A stretch of 64,000 bases of DNA. Origin: Actinomyces sp. ph3 (lineage in GTDB: Bacteria; Actinomycetota; Actinomycetes; Actinomycetales; Actinomycetaceae). The stretch is from positions 62,001 to 126,000 of the forward strand of contig NZ_CAGY01000007.1 of the NCBI RefSeq assembly GCF_000308055.1, in the 5' to 3' direction. Below the pieces are notes generated by a model. That model was not told where the DNA came from. It saw nothing but the letters and a program-made list of their open reading frames with translations, and did no database searches. A program made the position numbers and the translations under genes. Shown piece by piece: positions 43,350-52,000 of this stretch. How positions within the stretch are numbered: position 1 is the stretch's first letter; each line of letters opens with the position of its first letter.

Positions 43350-44651
43350 ATGAACAAGGTTTCCAGACAACCAAGAGAGAAGCGGATCAACCTCATCCGT
43401 CTCGGTGTCGGTTTCACGCTCAGCGCTGTTGCCTGCGCGATCCCCTGGGTCGCCTTGACCTCCGTGATTTTGCCGGCAGTGCTTGAAAACATTAATGCTG
43501 CTGGCAAAGAATCGATGCTGGGCACAATCAACGCGGTGGGTTCGGTAGTTGCTCTGTTCGCAAACGTTGTTTTCGGGACTTTCTCTGATCTGACGCGTTC
43601 TCGCTTCGGCAAGCGCACTCCCTGGATCATCATCGGTGGTCTCATTGCCGGTGGCGCGATGGCACTGCTTGCGCTGAACCAGAACTCCTTCCCGATGATC
43701 CTCCTGCTGTGGTGCACGGCCCAGCTGGGATACAACGTCATGCTTGCGCCCTTCGTGGCAACGATGTCCGACCGTATTCCCGACGAAGTCCGCGGAACGA
43801 TTTCGGGCTTCTATGGAGCCGGAATCGCGGCGGGCCAAACCATCGGTAACTTGGTTGGAGCTCGCCTTCTCAAGCAAGACAATGGCCTGACCCACGGCTG
43901 GCTTCTGGGCGCTGCTGTCTTTGCTGCGATCGGCATTGTCACCGTGATCATCTGGCCACGAGAAGGCGATAATCGGGGCGAATCTGATGAGAGCTTCTCA
44001 GCAAAGCGCATCCTAGAATCTTTCCGTCCACCTAAGAACGCTCCTGATTTCTACTACGCACTTATTGGCCGCACCCTGATGATGGGCGGCTACTGGATGA
44101 TCAACACCTACCTGCTCTACATCGCTAAGGACTACATCTTCGCAGGTAATTCCAATGCAACCACACTTGCGGCGGAGCTCATCGCCTCGATGGCAGTGAT
44201 TACTCTGGCAGTGTCACTGGTCGCGGCTTTAGGCGCGGGTCCGATTACCGACTACATCGGCCGTCGTAAGCTCCCCGTGGCGCTTGCAAGCGTCCTCTTC
44301 GCCATCGGTTCCGCAATGCCGCTAATCTTCCATTCTGCGCTAGGTATGTACCTTTTTGCGGGAATCGCCGGCCTTGGATACGGCGTGTACAACGCGATCG
44401 ATCAGGCGCTCAATGTCTCGGTCCTTCCCAACCCCGACGAGGCCGGAAAGGACCTGGGAATTTTGAATCTGGCGAACACGCTATCGATGGTCGTTGGTTC
44501 TTTGATGACCTCTGCAATCGTCGTGATCGTCAAGAAGGCCACCAATACAACGACAACGCCAACCTCGGCCTACACGATCGTCTTCATTGTTGCGATCGTT
44601 ATCGTCCTGATTGCGGCATGGCTCATCATGCGAATCAAGAAGGTCAAGTAA
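43350..44651 (+). CDS. MFS sugar permease, probably sucrose uptake
   Basis: A 433-residue protein with about twelve membrane segments and a long central loop near residue 200. The loop DLTRSRFGKRTPWIIIGG is the MFS/GPH-type cytoplasmic signature found in sugar:proton symporters. AAGGAG precedes the ATG. It is in one operon with the sucrose phosphorylase gene, which makes sucrose the likely substrate (inference). Confidence 0.85.
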   Translation: MNKVSRQPREKRINLIRLGVGFTLSAVACAIPWVALTSVILPAVLENINAAGKESMLGTINAVGSVVALFANVVFGTFSDLTRSRFGKRTPWIIIGGLIAGGAMALLALNQNSFPMILLLWCTAQLGYNVMLAPFVATMSDRIPDEVRGTISGFYGAGIAAGQTIGNLVGARLLKQDNGLTHGWLLGAAVFAAIGIVTVIIWPREGDNRGESDESFSAKRILESFRPPKNAPDFYYALIGRTLMMGGYWMINTYLLYIAKDYIFAGNSNATTLAAELIASMAVITLAVSLVAALGAGPITDYIGRRKLPVALASVLFAIGSAMPLIFHSALGMYLFAGIAGLGYGVYNAIDQALNVSVLPNPDEAGKDLGILNLANTLSMVVGSLMTSAIVVIVKKATNTTTTPTSAYTIVFIVAIVIVLIAAWLIMRIKKVK

Positions 44652-44666
44652 GCCATAAACACAAAT

Positions 44667-44714
44667 GCCCGGTGCGTCAGTTGCCTATTGAGCAACCGAT
44701 GCGCCGGGCTTTTT
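44667..44714 (+). terminator. Terminator after the sucrose permease gene
   Basis: GCCCGGTGCGTCAGTTGC pairs with GCAACCGATGCGCCGGGC with one mismatch around a 7-nt loop, then T5. It lies between convergent genes and may also stop the trmH transcript. Confidence 0.85.
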
Positions 44715-44749
44715 ATCGAGGCAGCAGCTGCTGAAGAACCCCTACTCCC

Positions 44750-45592
44750 CTACACGCGCGCGCTCTGCGACGCAAAGAGGCACATCGCAGCGGCGCTTGC
44801 AACGTTGAGGGACTCTGCCTGGCCGCTCATCGGAATCATCACCAGAGCATCGCATGCGGCCATTTCATCATCGCTCATTCCCTGTGCCTCGTTTCCGAAG
44901 ACCCATGCGTGGGTTTGAGCAAGCCAGCCGCGTCTTTCCCAGGCGGCATACGACATTAATGAGGTCAGGCTGTAGGCACCTTGCGCACCGGAAGTCCCGA
45001 GGATTACAGCATTCATGCCGCGCAAAGTCTGGCAGGCCTCGCCAAAAGACGCAGCGGGGACGATGGGAAGATGGAAAACCGAGCCAGCAGAGGAGCGAAT
45101 GACCTTTGGACTGGAAGAATCAACACTTCCCTTGACGCTGACAATTGCCCGAGCCCCCATCGCATCCGCGGTACGTATGATGGTGCCAACATTACCCGGG
45201 TCTCTCCCCTGAGCAATGACAACCAGAGTATCCCCACTTTGAATTTCGGGAAGGACGGACTCAATTGCCTCTGTGCGTGCAACTGCGCAAATTCCCTGGC
45301 TATCGCGGCTCAACGCTTCAGAGACCTCGTCACTGACTTCATGAACCCAGCGGCAGGCCTGCTTTGCCTCGGAAATAAGCTCGCTGTGTAGGCGCGCTGC
45401 AGATGCAGAGTAATACACGTCCTCAACGAAGGAAGAACGATGCCGGATCAGTTCACGAACTGCCTGGGGTCCCTCAACAAGGATCTTTCCTTGCTTTGAG
45501 CGCGCCGAACGCCCGGCCAATGCCGCGACTTTCTTCACGCGATCAGCGCGAGGATTATCGAGGATGGACGGGCGTTCGGAAAAGCTGCTCAC
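44750..45592 (-). CDS. TrmH/SpoU family RNA 2'-O-methyltransferase
   Basis: A 280-residue SPOUT methyltransferase. An N-terminal RNA-substrate-binding domain (RSKQGKILVEGPQAVREL) precedes the knotted SPOUT domain. The domain has the three motifs: DPGNVGTIIRTADAMGA, HAWVFGNEAQGMS and IPMSGQAESLNVASAAAM. The rRNA or tRNA target is unknown. The start chosen is GTG at 45592, 7 nt after rplT; an ATG at 45616 inside rplT is the alternative, and neither has a clear ribosome site. It ends the infC operon. Confidence 0.86.
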   Translation of the reverse strand: MSSFSERPSILDNPRADRVKKVAALAGRSARSKQGKILVEGPQAVRELIRHRSSFVEDVYYSASAARLHSELISEAKQACRWVHEVSDEVSEALSRDSQGICAVARTEAIESVLPEIQSGDTLVVIAQGRDPGNVGTIIRTADAMGARAIVSVKGSVDSSSPKVIRSSAGSVFHLPIVPAASFGEACQTLRGMNAVILGTSGAQGAYSLTSLMSYAAWERRGWLAQTHAWVFGNEAQGMSDDEMAACDALVMIPMSGQAESLNVASAAAMCLFASQSARV

Positions 45593-45599
45593 TGAATGC

Positions 45600-45980
45600 T
45601 CAGGCCTTGGGCGCATTCACGTCGGCGGGCAGAGCCTTCTTCGCAACCTCAACAAGAGCGTTGAAGGTGGCGATATCGTTGACGGCCAGCTCGGCGAGCA
45701 TGCGGCGGTCGACCTCAACACCGGCCAGGTTCAGGCCCTGGATGAAACGGTTGTAGGTCATGCCCTGTGCGCGGGAAGCAGCGTTGATGCGCTGGATCCA
45801 CAGGCGACGGAAATCGCCCTTCTTCGCCTTGCGGTCACGGTAGGAGTACACGAATGAGTGCGTGACCTGTTCCTTGGCCTTGCGGTACATGCGCGAACGC
45901 TGGCCACGGTAGCCGGATGCCTGCTCGAGTACGGTGCGACGCTTCTTCTTGGCGTTAACAGAACGCTTAACACGTGCCAT
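45600..45980 (-). CDS. rplT: 50S ribosomal protein L20
   Basis: A 126-residue L20: [20 protein letters not shown], then [20 protein letters not shown] and [20 protein letters not shown]. In other bacteria L20 represses its own operon by binding the infC leader. It is the third gene of infC-rpmI-rplT. Confidence 0.98.
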   Translation of the reverse strand: MARVKRSVNAKKKRRTVLEQASGYRGQRSRMYRKAKEQVTHSFVYSYRDRKAKKGDFRRLWIQRINAASRAQGMTYNRFIQGLNLAGVEVDRRMLAELAVNDIATFNALVEVAKKALPADVNAPKA

Positions 45981-46009
45981 TTTCTAAATCTCCTTGTCGA
46001 AGGTGCCGG

Positions 46010-46204
46010 TCACTTGCCCAGCAGGGTACGGACGCGCTTGACGTCGGCGGTGGCCAGAACCTGGTCCGAGGCCAGACGACGGGTCTTGCGGGAGGACTTG
46101 TGCTCGAGGAGGTGGCGTGCACCAGCCTGCTCGCGCATGATCTTGCCCTTTCCGGTGAGGCGGAAACGCTTCTTGGAACCGGAATGCGTCTTATTCTTCG
46201 GCAT
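46010..46204 (-). CDS. rpmI: 50S ribosomal protein L35
   Basis: A 64-residue L35 with [20 protein letters not shown] and [14 protein letters not shown]. It lies between infC and rplT in the universal order. Confidence 0.98.
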   Translation of the reverse strand: MPKNKTHSGSKKRFRLTGKGKIMREQAGARHLLEHKSSRKTRRLASDQVLATADVKRVRTLLGK

Positions 46205-46247
46205 TATTTTGATCCTTCTTCTTCCGGACGGGGTTTAACCCCAACCT

Positions 46248-46889
46248 TCACTTCTTCTGTGCATCTGCCTCTTGCGAGGCCACACGAGCTTGGTCCTTAC
46301 TGGCGCGTTCTGCACGCTTACCGCGACGTTCTTCACGTTCGGCTTCGCGACGCTTGCGCTGCTCATTGACCGCATCGGACTTGCGCTTCGTAGGCGCAAG
46401 AACCATGGTCATGTTGCGGCCGTCTTGGCGAGGCATCGATTCGACAGTGGCGAGTTCTCCAACTTCCTCAGCGAGACGCTGCAGGAGTCGGACGCCCGCT
46501 TCAGGTCGTGACTGTTCACGACCGCGGAACATAATCATGACCTTGACCTTGTCACCGGCGGAAAGGAAACGCTCAACGTGTCCCTTCTTCACCGAGAAGT
46601 CGTGGTCATCAATCTTCAGGCGGAAGCGAATCTCCTTGAGCTGCGTGTTCGCCTGATTACGGCGAGCATCGCGAGCCTTCTGGGCCGCTTCGTACTTGTA
46701 TTTTCCGTAGTCCATGAGTTTTGCAACCGGCGGCTTAGCGTCGGGTGCAACCTCAACCAGGTCGAGGCCCGCTTCTTCGGCAAGACGCAGCGCGTCTTCC
46801 ACGCGGACAACACCAACCTGTTCTCCTCCGGGTCCCACGAGACGTACCTCGGGAACTCGAATCCGCTCATTGATGCGAGGCTCGCTAAT
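46248..46889 (-). CDS. infC: Translation initiation factor IF-3 with ATT start
   Basis: IF-3 binds the 30S subunit, checks the start codon and keeps subunits apart. The 213-residue protein begins [19 protein letters not shown] after the first codon, has [20 protein letters not shown] and [15 protein letters not shown], and ends in a Lys/Arg/Glu-rich tail of about 40 residues. No ATG or GTG fits. ATT at 46889 has a perfect AAGGAG 6 nt upstream and gives the usual N-terminus. AUU starts are known in infC of other bacteria, where IF-3 limits its own synthesis. A GTG at 46922 would add 11 residues but lies against the leader hairpin. Confidence 0.9.
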   Translation of the reverse strand: MSEPRINERIRVPEVRLVGPGGEQVGVVRVEDALRLAEEAGLDLVEVAPDAKPPVAKLMDYGKYKYEAAQKARDARRNQANTQLKEIRFRLKIDDHDFSVKKGHVERFLSAGDKVKVMIMFRGREQSRPEAGVRLLQRLAEEVGELATVESMPRQDGRNMTMVLAPTKRKSDAVNEQRKRREAEREERRGKRAERASKDQARVASQEADAQKK

Positions 46890-46923
46890 GAGTGGCTCCT
46901 TCCACAGTCGTATCCGTGACACG

Positions 46924-46957
46924 AAAAAGGCCTTCGTGCCACTGTGCGCACGAAGGC
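46924..46957 (-). terminator. Terminator-like attenuator in the infC leader
   Basis: A perfect 10-bp stem GCCTTCGTGC / GCACGAAGGC with an 8-nt loop, followed on the minus strand by CTTTTT, sits 35 nt upstream of the infC ATT. No gene ends here, so it most likely acts as a conditional terminator in the leader. Confidence 0.75.
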
Positions 46958-47109
46958 TTATCCCGGCAACAACATCCGTCCGGATGCTACCGTTTAACCC
47001 GATCCCCTGGCTCTACGTGGGCAACCCGAAAACTCGGGCGGGAATCAAGGTGGGAGAAACTCCGCTTGCACGATCGGGGCGAAATCCCCGATTGGTCGCT
47101 AATATCTTA
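46958..47109 (-). promoter_or_regulatory. infC operon promoter and 5' leader
   Basis: A -10-like TAAGAT (47104-47109, preceded by TGC as in an extended -10) would start a leader of about 200 nt. The leader contains a 7-bp hairpin ATCGGGG/CCCCGAT at 47073-47092 and then the attenuator. In Firmicutes L20 controls this operon through leader structure; by analogy this may be an L20 leader, but its fold was not computed. Confidence 0.5.
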
Positions 47110-47163
47110 GCAAATTCATTCCTCAAGGGCGATATCCGATTGAGGGCAATGCGATGGAATGAC

Positions 47164-47928
47164 TCACATCCCCACCCACCGAGGAAACCATTGAATCTGA
47201 TCGGTAACAGCGCGCAGCCTAGGAAGCGCACTGAGCCCCTCAATGACACCCTGGACTTTTTCTCGCAGCTCAGATCGCGTCAGATCGCCATCATTCCTAC
47301 GTACCTTCGAGGCATCAATTTCAAGAATGATACGACAGATTTCCTGACCGGCATATTCCACGTGGAGATCACTTATTGGCGAGAATTCCCGGCTTGCCTG
47401 CTCAAGTAGCAGGTTCTTTAAGTCCCGATCTTTCCAAGCAGGAAGCCAATGATCGCCCTGAGCCAGAGCAGCGGTCGCACTTCTGGGAATCACGATATCG
47501 GCACCTTGGGGGTCAAAGACAACACGCCCTGCGCTTTCAACCAAAGCGACCAGTGCAACTCGCTTGAAGGGAAGTCCCATAGGACGCGAACTCGAATCAA
47601 AATCCGAAAGTGATGCAGAAGAGCTAAACGCAGCGATCGCTGGCCCCGCAGAGGTTTCAATCACGAGAAAGCCAGCCGGATCATGCCCCAACTCCCCCGC
47701 ATGGACTCCAGTTACTCGAGGATCCTCTTCGACACGGATCGGGACAATCACACGCTCATCCTCGAGAGCATGGACCAGTTCTTCGAGTTGTTGTGCACTA
47801 TCTTTAGGGCACTCAAGCGCATGCTGAGTTTTACTCAGAGCCTGCCCATGATCATCTCGGTTTTGCGTAGCCATCGAAAGACGCTGCGCCAAACGGTTCT
47901 TCTGTTCTTCGCCAATCGCCTCGGCCAT
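47164..47928 (-). CDS. SseB family protein
   Basis: A 254-residue acidic protein. The central part (ALEDERVIVPIRVEED, then AAFSSSASLSDFD and GADIVIPRSATAALAQG) matches the SseB N-terminal domain pattern, a family of unknown biochemical role often encoded next to infC in actinobacteria. Start: ATG at 47928, overlapping the upstream stop as TGATG after GGAAG; the codon before it is TTG and less likely. The operon-like pair with the next gene precedes the infC promoter. Confidence 0.7.
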   Translation of the reverse strand: MAEAIGEEQKNRLAQRLSMATQNRDDHGQALSKTQHALECPKDSAQQLEELVHALEDERVIVPIRVEEDPRVTGVHAGELGHDPAGFLVIETSAGPAIAAFSSSASLSDFDSSSRPMGLPFKRVALVALVESAGRVVFDPQGADIVIPRSATAALAQGDHWLPAWKDRDLKNLLLEQASREFSPISDLHVEYAGQEICRIILEIDASKVRRNDGDLTRSELREKVQGVIEGLSALPRLRAVTDQIQWFPRWVGM

Positions 47929-48593
47929 CAACGCTTCCTAAACCACGAGAAGGGACCGCGGCGGCCTCCCTTTCCATCCGCTTGAATGGAATCGGGATAG
48001 TCGGAGGGAAGAGTTCGGCCAAGCAATAGATCCTCGGTCGCCTGAGGCATTGCCCCCAGCAGCAGCCCAGCCGGAATATCGTCCTCGCTACTTCCATTGA
48101 CGTAGCGCTGTGCAGTGATCTGGCCTGATACGCCGGGCTCCACGCCATCACCCTCGACCAGCCAGGACATAATCGCAACGGCACCATACTTCGACAAGCG
48201 TGAAATTACCGATGCAATCCGATCGACTTCCGGTGGCATCGGACGACGCCCCGTCAAAAGTACATTGAGTTCTTCTTCTTGAGTTGTCTGGGTCTGCACA
48301 CGCAGCCACACCCCCGTCCACGGCTTCAAACGCACCACGGCCTCGTGAATACCGGAAAGAGCAAGCAGCGAGTGGAGGGCCTCAGCGGAAGGGATGGGGG
48401 CAAGTACTAGGGCAACGGAAAGCTTGCCACCCTCAAGGTGAAGCGACTCATCAACGGGAGTATCCAGCGCATCTCGTGTCGACGAGGCATTCTCTCCCGC
48501 GTCTTGTGGCAGGTCCCCCTCGAGATCGGACTCCATGTCTGCGACTAGATCACGAAACTGCGCATCCAGATCCCGATTCTTGTCTTCAGACAC
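47928..48593 (-). CDS. Hypothetical protein coupled to the SseB-like gene
   Basis: A 221-residue protein I do not recognise. Residues 1-55 are acidic and probably disordered. A middle part has alternating hydrophobic strands (KLSVALVLAPIPSAEALHSL, VWLRVQTQT) suggesting an alpha/beta fold. The end is basic (GGRRGPFSWFRKR). No signal peptide or membrane segment. The GTG at 48593 has GGAGG 5 nt upstream; longer in-frame starts run into the divergent S4 gene. The stop overlaps the SseB-like gene, so the two may work together. Confidence 0.6.
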   Translation of the reverse strand: MSEDKNRDLDAQFRDLVADMESDLEGDLPQDAGENASSTRDALDTPVDESLHLEGGKLSVALVLAPIPSAEALHSLLALSGIHEAVVRLKPWTGVWLRVQTQTTQEEELNVLLTGRRPMPPEVDRIASVISRLSKYGAVAIMSWLVEGDGVEPGVSGQITAQRYVNGSSEDDIPAGLLLGAMPQATEDLLLGRTLPSDYPDSIQADGKGGRRGPFSWFRKR

Positions 48594-48696
48594 AAGGGCC
48601 TCCACTTCGTGTTGGGTAACAGCGTTTATCGTATCGCGACATAGAGGCGTGTGATAATACAAAGCGAAAAACACGCCCTCAAGCACAGGAGCGCAC

Positions 48697-48930
48697 ATGC
48701 CTTCCATCCCTACTATCGAGGTCCGCGGCTCAATCCGACTAGGCCAATTCCTCAAGCGCGCTGGTCTGGTTGAGGACGGTGCAGAAGCACGCGACTTGAT
48801 TCAAAGCGGTGACGTTAGTGTCAACGGTGAAGTTGAAACCCGCCGCGGGCACGCCCTAGAAGATGGCGAGCTCGTCGAGCTTCGCACGCCACAGGGAGTC
48901 TTCGCCGCTAAAGTTCGCGTCATCGACTAG
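48697..48930 (+). CDS. Small S4-domain RNA-binding protein
   Basis: A 77-residue single S4 domain: IRLGQFLKRAGLVEDGAEAR and LIQSGDVSVNGEVETRRGHA. Such stand-alone proteins (YbcJ, or RqcP/HslR-like) bind rRNA or stalled 50S subunits. Which type this is cannot be told. The ATG follows CAGGAG. It is divergent from the SseB-linked pair and convergent with dnaE. Confidence 0.85.
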   Translation: MPSIPTIEVRGSIRLGQFLKRAGLVEDGAEARDLIQSGDVSVNGEVETRRGHALEDGELVELRTPQGVFAAKVRVID

Positions 48931-48982
48931 CAGCCGAGGCCAACGCCCTCAGCTCGCGCCTCGCTTGCTTTCCCGAGGCCAC

Positions 48983-49006
48983 GAGGCCTGCCCGAGCGCA
49001 GGCCTC
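48983..49006. repeat. Inverted repeat GAGGCCTG-N8-CAGGCCTC at the dnaE 3' end
   Basis: Perfect 8-bp arms with an 8-nt centre touch the dnaE stop codon. Two further CGAGGCC copies lie within 50 nt upstream. It may work as a terminator for the convergent S4 gene and dnaE, but there is no T-run. Confidence 0.4.
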
Positions 49007-52000
49007 AGTGTGAGGTCAGCACCCCGTCAGCGCCGACAACCGCCTTCACGTGGCTAAAGAATGGACCCGATTGGGTGACGCGCAGGGACGAATCCAATTC
49101 GACAATTGTCACCCGTCCAGGTTCACGCAGGTGCAGACGTACGGGTGAGGAGCCCGGGAAGGTTTCCAGCACTTCCTTCAATTCACGCAAAAGCTCAGGA
49201 GTGCAGCGCGAGGCAGCTAGTTCCAAGTCAAGGGGAACATTTCCGTCTTCGCGCAGCTCGAGGATGTTCATCGACTGGCCATAGATTGACACTTGTTCAT
49301 CGCGAGTGTTGACACGACCCTCAATCTGAACGACAAGGTCAGGAGCTAGGAAGGTTTGCACTGTCTCATAGGCGCGCGGGAAGAAGAGCACTTCGACCGA
49401 ACCGCTCAGGTCTTCGATCGTCGCAATTGCCCACGGGTTACCCTGTTTGGTGACCTTGGTCTGAACCGATGAAACCAAGCCCGCAATTTTGACAGTGCGG
49501 TCGACCATGCTCTCATCGCCGCCGACAATCTGCGCGATTTCAACGTCTTGATGGCGGTCCAAGGCACCTTCAAGTCCACGCAGAGGGTGGTCCGAAACGT
49601 AGAGGCCCAGCATCTCGCGTTCTTCAGCGAGCTTTTGACGACGGTCAAACTCAGGAAGATCCGGGATTTCAATTGCAAGAGAAGAACCCGAGTCCTCCCC
49701 CATGCCCATTCCACCAAAGAGGTCAAACTGCCCGATCGCCTCGTTACGCTTGACGTCGATCACCGCATCCACAGCCTCGTCACAGCGCGACAGAAGAGCG
49801 CGCCGCGTGTAACCCAGCGAATCAAAAGCGCCTGCACGCACAAGCGACTGAATCGTTCGCTTATTGCAAACTACCTGTGGAACCTTGTCCAAGAAGTCTT
49901 GGAAGGTGGTGAACTTGCCTTTCTCCTGACGCGTCTCGACGATCGCGTCGACAACGTTCGCACCAACATTCTGAATAGCGTTCAAACCAAAGCGAATGTC
50001 CTTGCCATCAGGGGCAAAGGTGCCCATCGAGGCATTGACATCCGGAGGAAGGACGGTAATTCCCATGTGGCGGCACTCCGCCAGATAGAGCGCACGCCTG
50101 TCCTTATTGTCCTTCGTCGAGGTCAAAAGAGCGGCCATGTACTCGGTGGGATAGTTTGCTTTAAGGTAGGCAGTCCAATACGACACCAAACCGTAGGCTG
50201 CAGAGTGAGCCTTATTGAATGCGTAGGCCGAGAAGGGAACAACCACATCCCACAGAGCCTTGATGGATTCTTCGGAATAGCCGTTATCAAGCATGCCCTG
50301 CCGGAAGCCCTTGAACTGTTGATCCAGAACTTCCTTCTTCTTCTTACCCATGGCCTTACGCAAGATATCTGCTTGGCCAAGAGAGTAGCCCGCAAGTTTC
50401 TGGGCAATCTGCATAACCTGCTCTTGATAGACAATCAGACCGTAGGTCGTGCCCAGAATGTCCTTCAAAGGCTCTGCGAGTTCGGGGTGGATCGGAGTGA
50501 TCTCCTGGCGCCCATTCTTACGCAGAGCATAGTTTGTGTGCGAATTTGCACCCATAGGACCGGGGCGATAGAGCGCACCCACAGCGGAGATATCTTCGAA
50601 GTTATCCGGTTTCATCAGCTTGAGAAGGTCACGCATACCGCCACCATCAAGCTGGAAAACGCCCAAGGTATCGCCGCGGCCCAGCAACTCATATGTTGCC
50701 GGATCATCTAGCGGCACATGGTCTAGATCGGGATCTTGCTTGCCATTGAGTTTGATGTTTTCAAGAGCATCAGAAATAACCGTCAGGTTACGCAGTCCCA
50801 AGAAGTCCATCTTCAGGAGTCCCAGACCTTCACAGGTCGGGTAGTCGAATTGGGTGATGATCGCCCCGTCTTGAGGGCGTTTCATGATGGGGATAATGTC
50901 CGTCAGCGTATGCGATGACATGATGACCGCACATGCGTGGACACCCCATTGGCGGGTCAGGCCTTCAAGCCCCAGTGCGTACTGAACAACCTCGTGGACA
51001 TCGGGGTTCTCTTCATAGTACTTACGGAACTCTGCAGCTTCGGCGTAGCGTTTATCCTTCTCGTCGAAGATACCCGCAACCGAGATATCCTTGCCCATAA
51101 CCGATGGAGGTAGCGCTTTCGTCAGCTGCTCCCCCACTTTGAAGTCGCGCCCCAAAATACGCGCGGAGTCCTTCAAAGCCTGTTTCGTCTTGATTCGACC
51201 GTAGGTAACGACTTGAGAAATACGGTCTTCGCCGTACTTTTGCTTGACGTACTCGATGACTTCATCGCGACGACGTTCGTCAAAGTCAACGTCGAAGTCG
51301 GGCATCGAAATACGTTCGGGGTTCAAGAAGCGTTCGAAGATGAGCCCGTGGTTGAGGGGGTTAAGCTCCGTAATCTTCATCGCGTAGGCGACCATGGATC
51401 CTGCACCGGAACCACGGCCCGGCCCCACGCGGATTCCTTGGCTCTTCGCCCAGTTGATGTAGTCCGCAACCGTCAGGAAGTAACCGGGGAAACCCATCTT
51501 GATGATGACGTCTTCCTCGTATTCAGCTTGCTTACGCACAGCATCCGGAATTCCCTTTGGGAATCGCTCCTGAAGTCCCTTTTCAACTTCCTTGATGAAC
51601 CATGAGGTCTTGTCTTCTCCTTCGGGCACCGGGAAGTCAGGCATATACGAGGCGCCTTCCGCGGTGGTACGGAAGTGGACCTCGCATCTTTCGGCAATCT
51701 CAAGCGTCGAGTCACACGCCTGGGGAAGTTCTTTCCATATCGAGCGCATTTCTTCGGAGGGACGAATGTAGTAGCCATCGCCGTCGAATTTGAAGCGATC
51801 AGGGTCAGAAATCCGCGACCCCGAGTTAATACACAAGAGCGCGTCTTGGATCCCGCGGTCTTCTTTCTTCACATAGTGCGCATCGTTGGTCGCTACCAGC
51901 GGAGCATCCATGAGTTTGGCTAGTTCAAGAAGCTGCTTTTGGGTACGGCGTTCAAACTCAATCCCGTGATCCATCACTTCGACGTAGAAATTCTCAGGTC

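Noticed and set aside
46890-46922. GTG start for infC at 46922
   Set aside because: It lies right behind the leader hairpin, has no ribosome site, and adds 11 residues not found in IF-3; ATT at 46889 fits better.
49548-50711. 387-codon open frame antisense to dnaE
   Set aside because: Shadow of dnaE without recognisable domains or a ribosome site.
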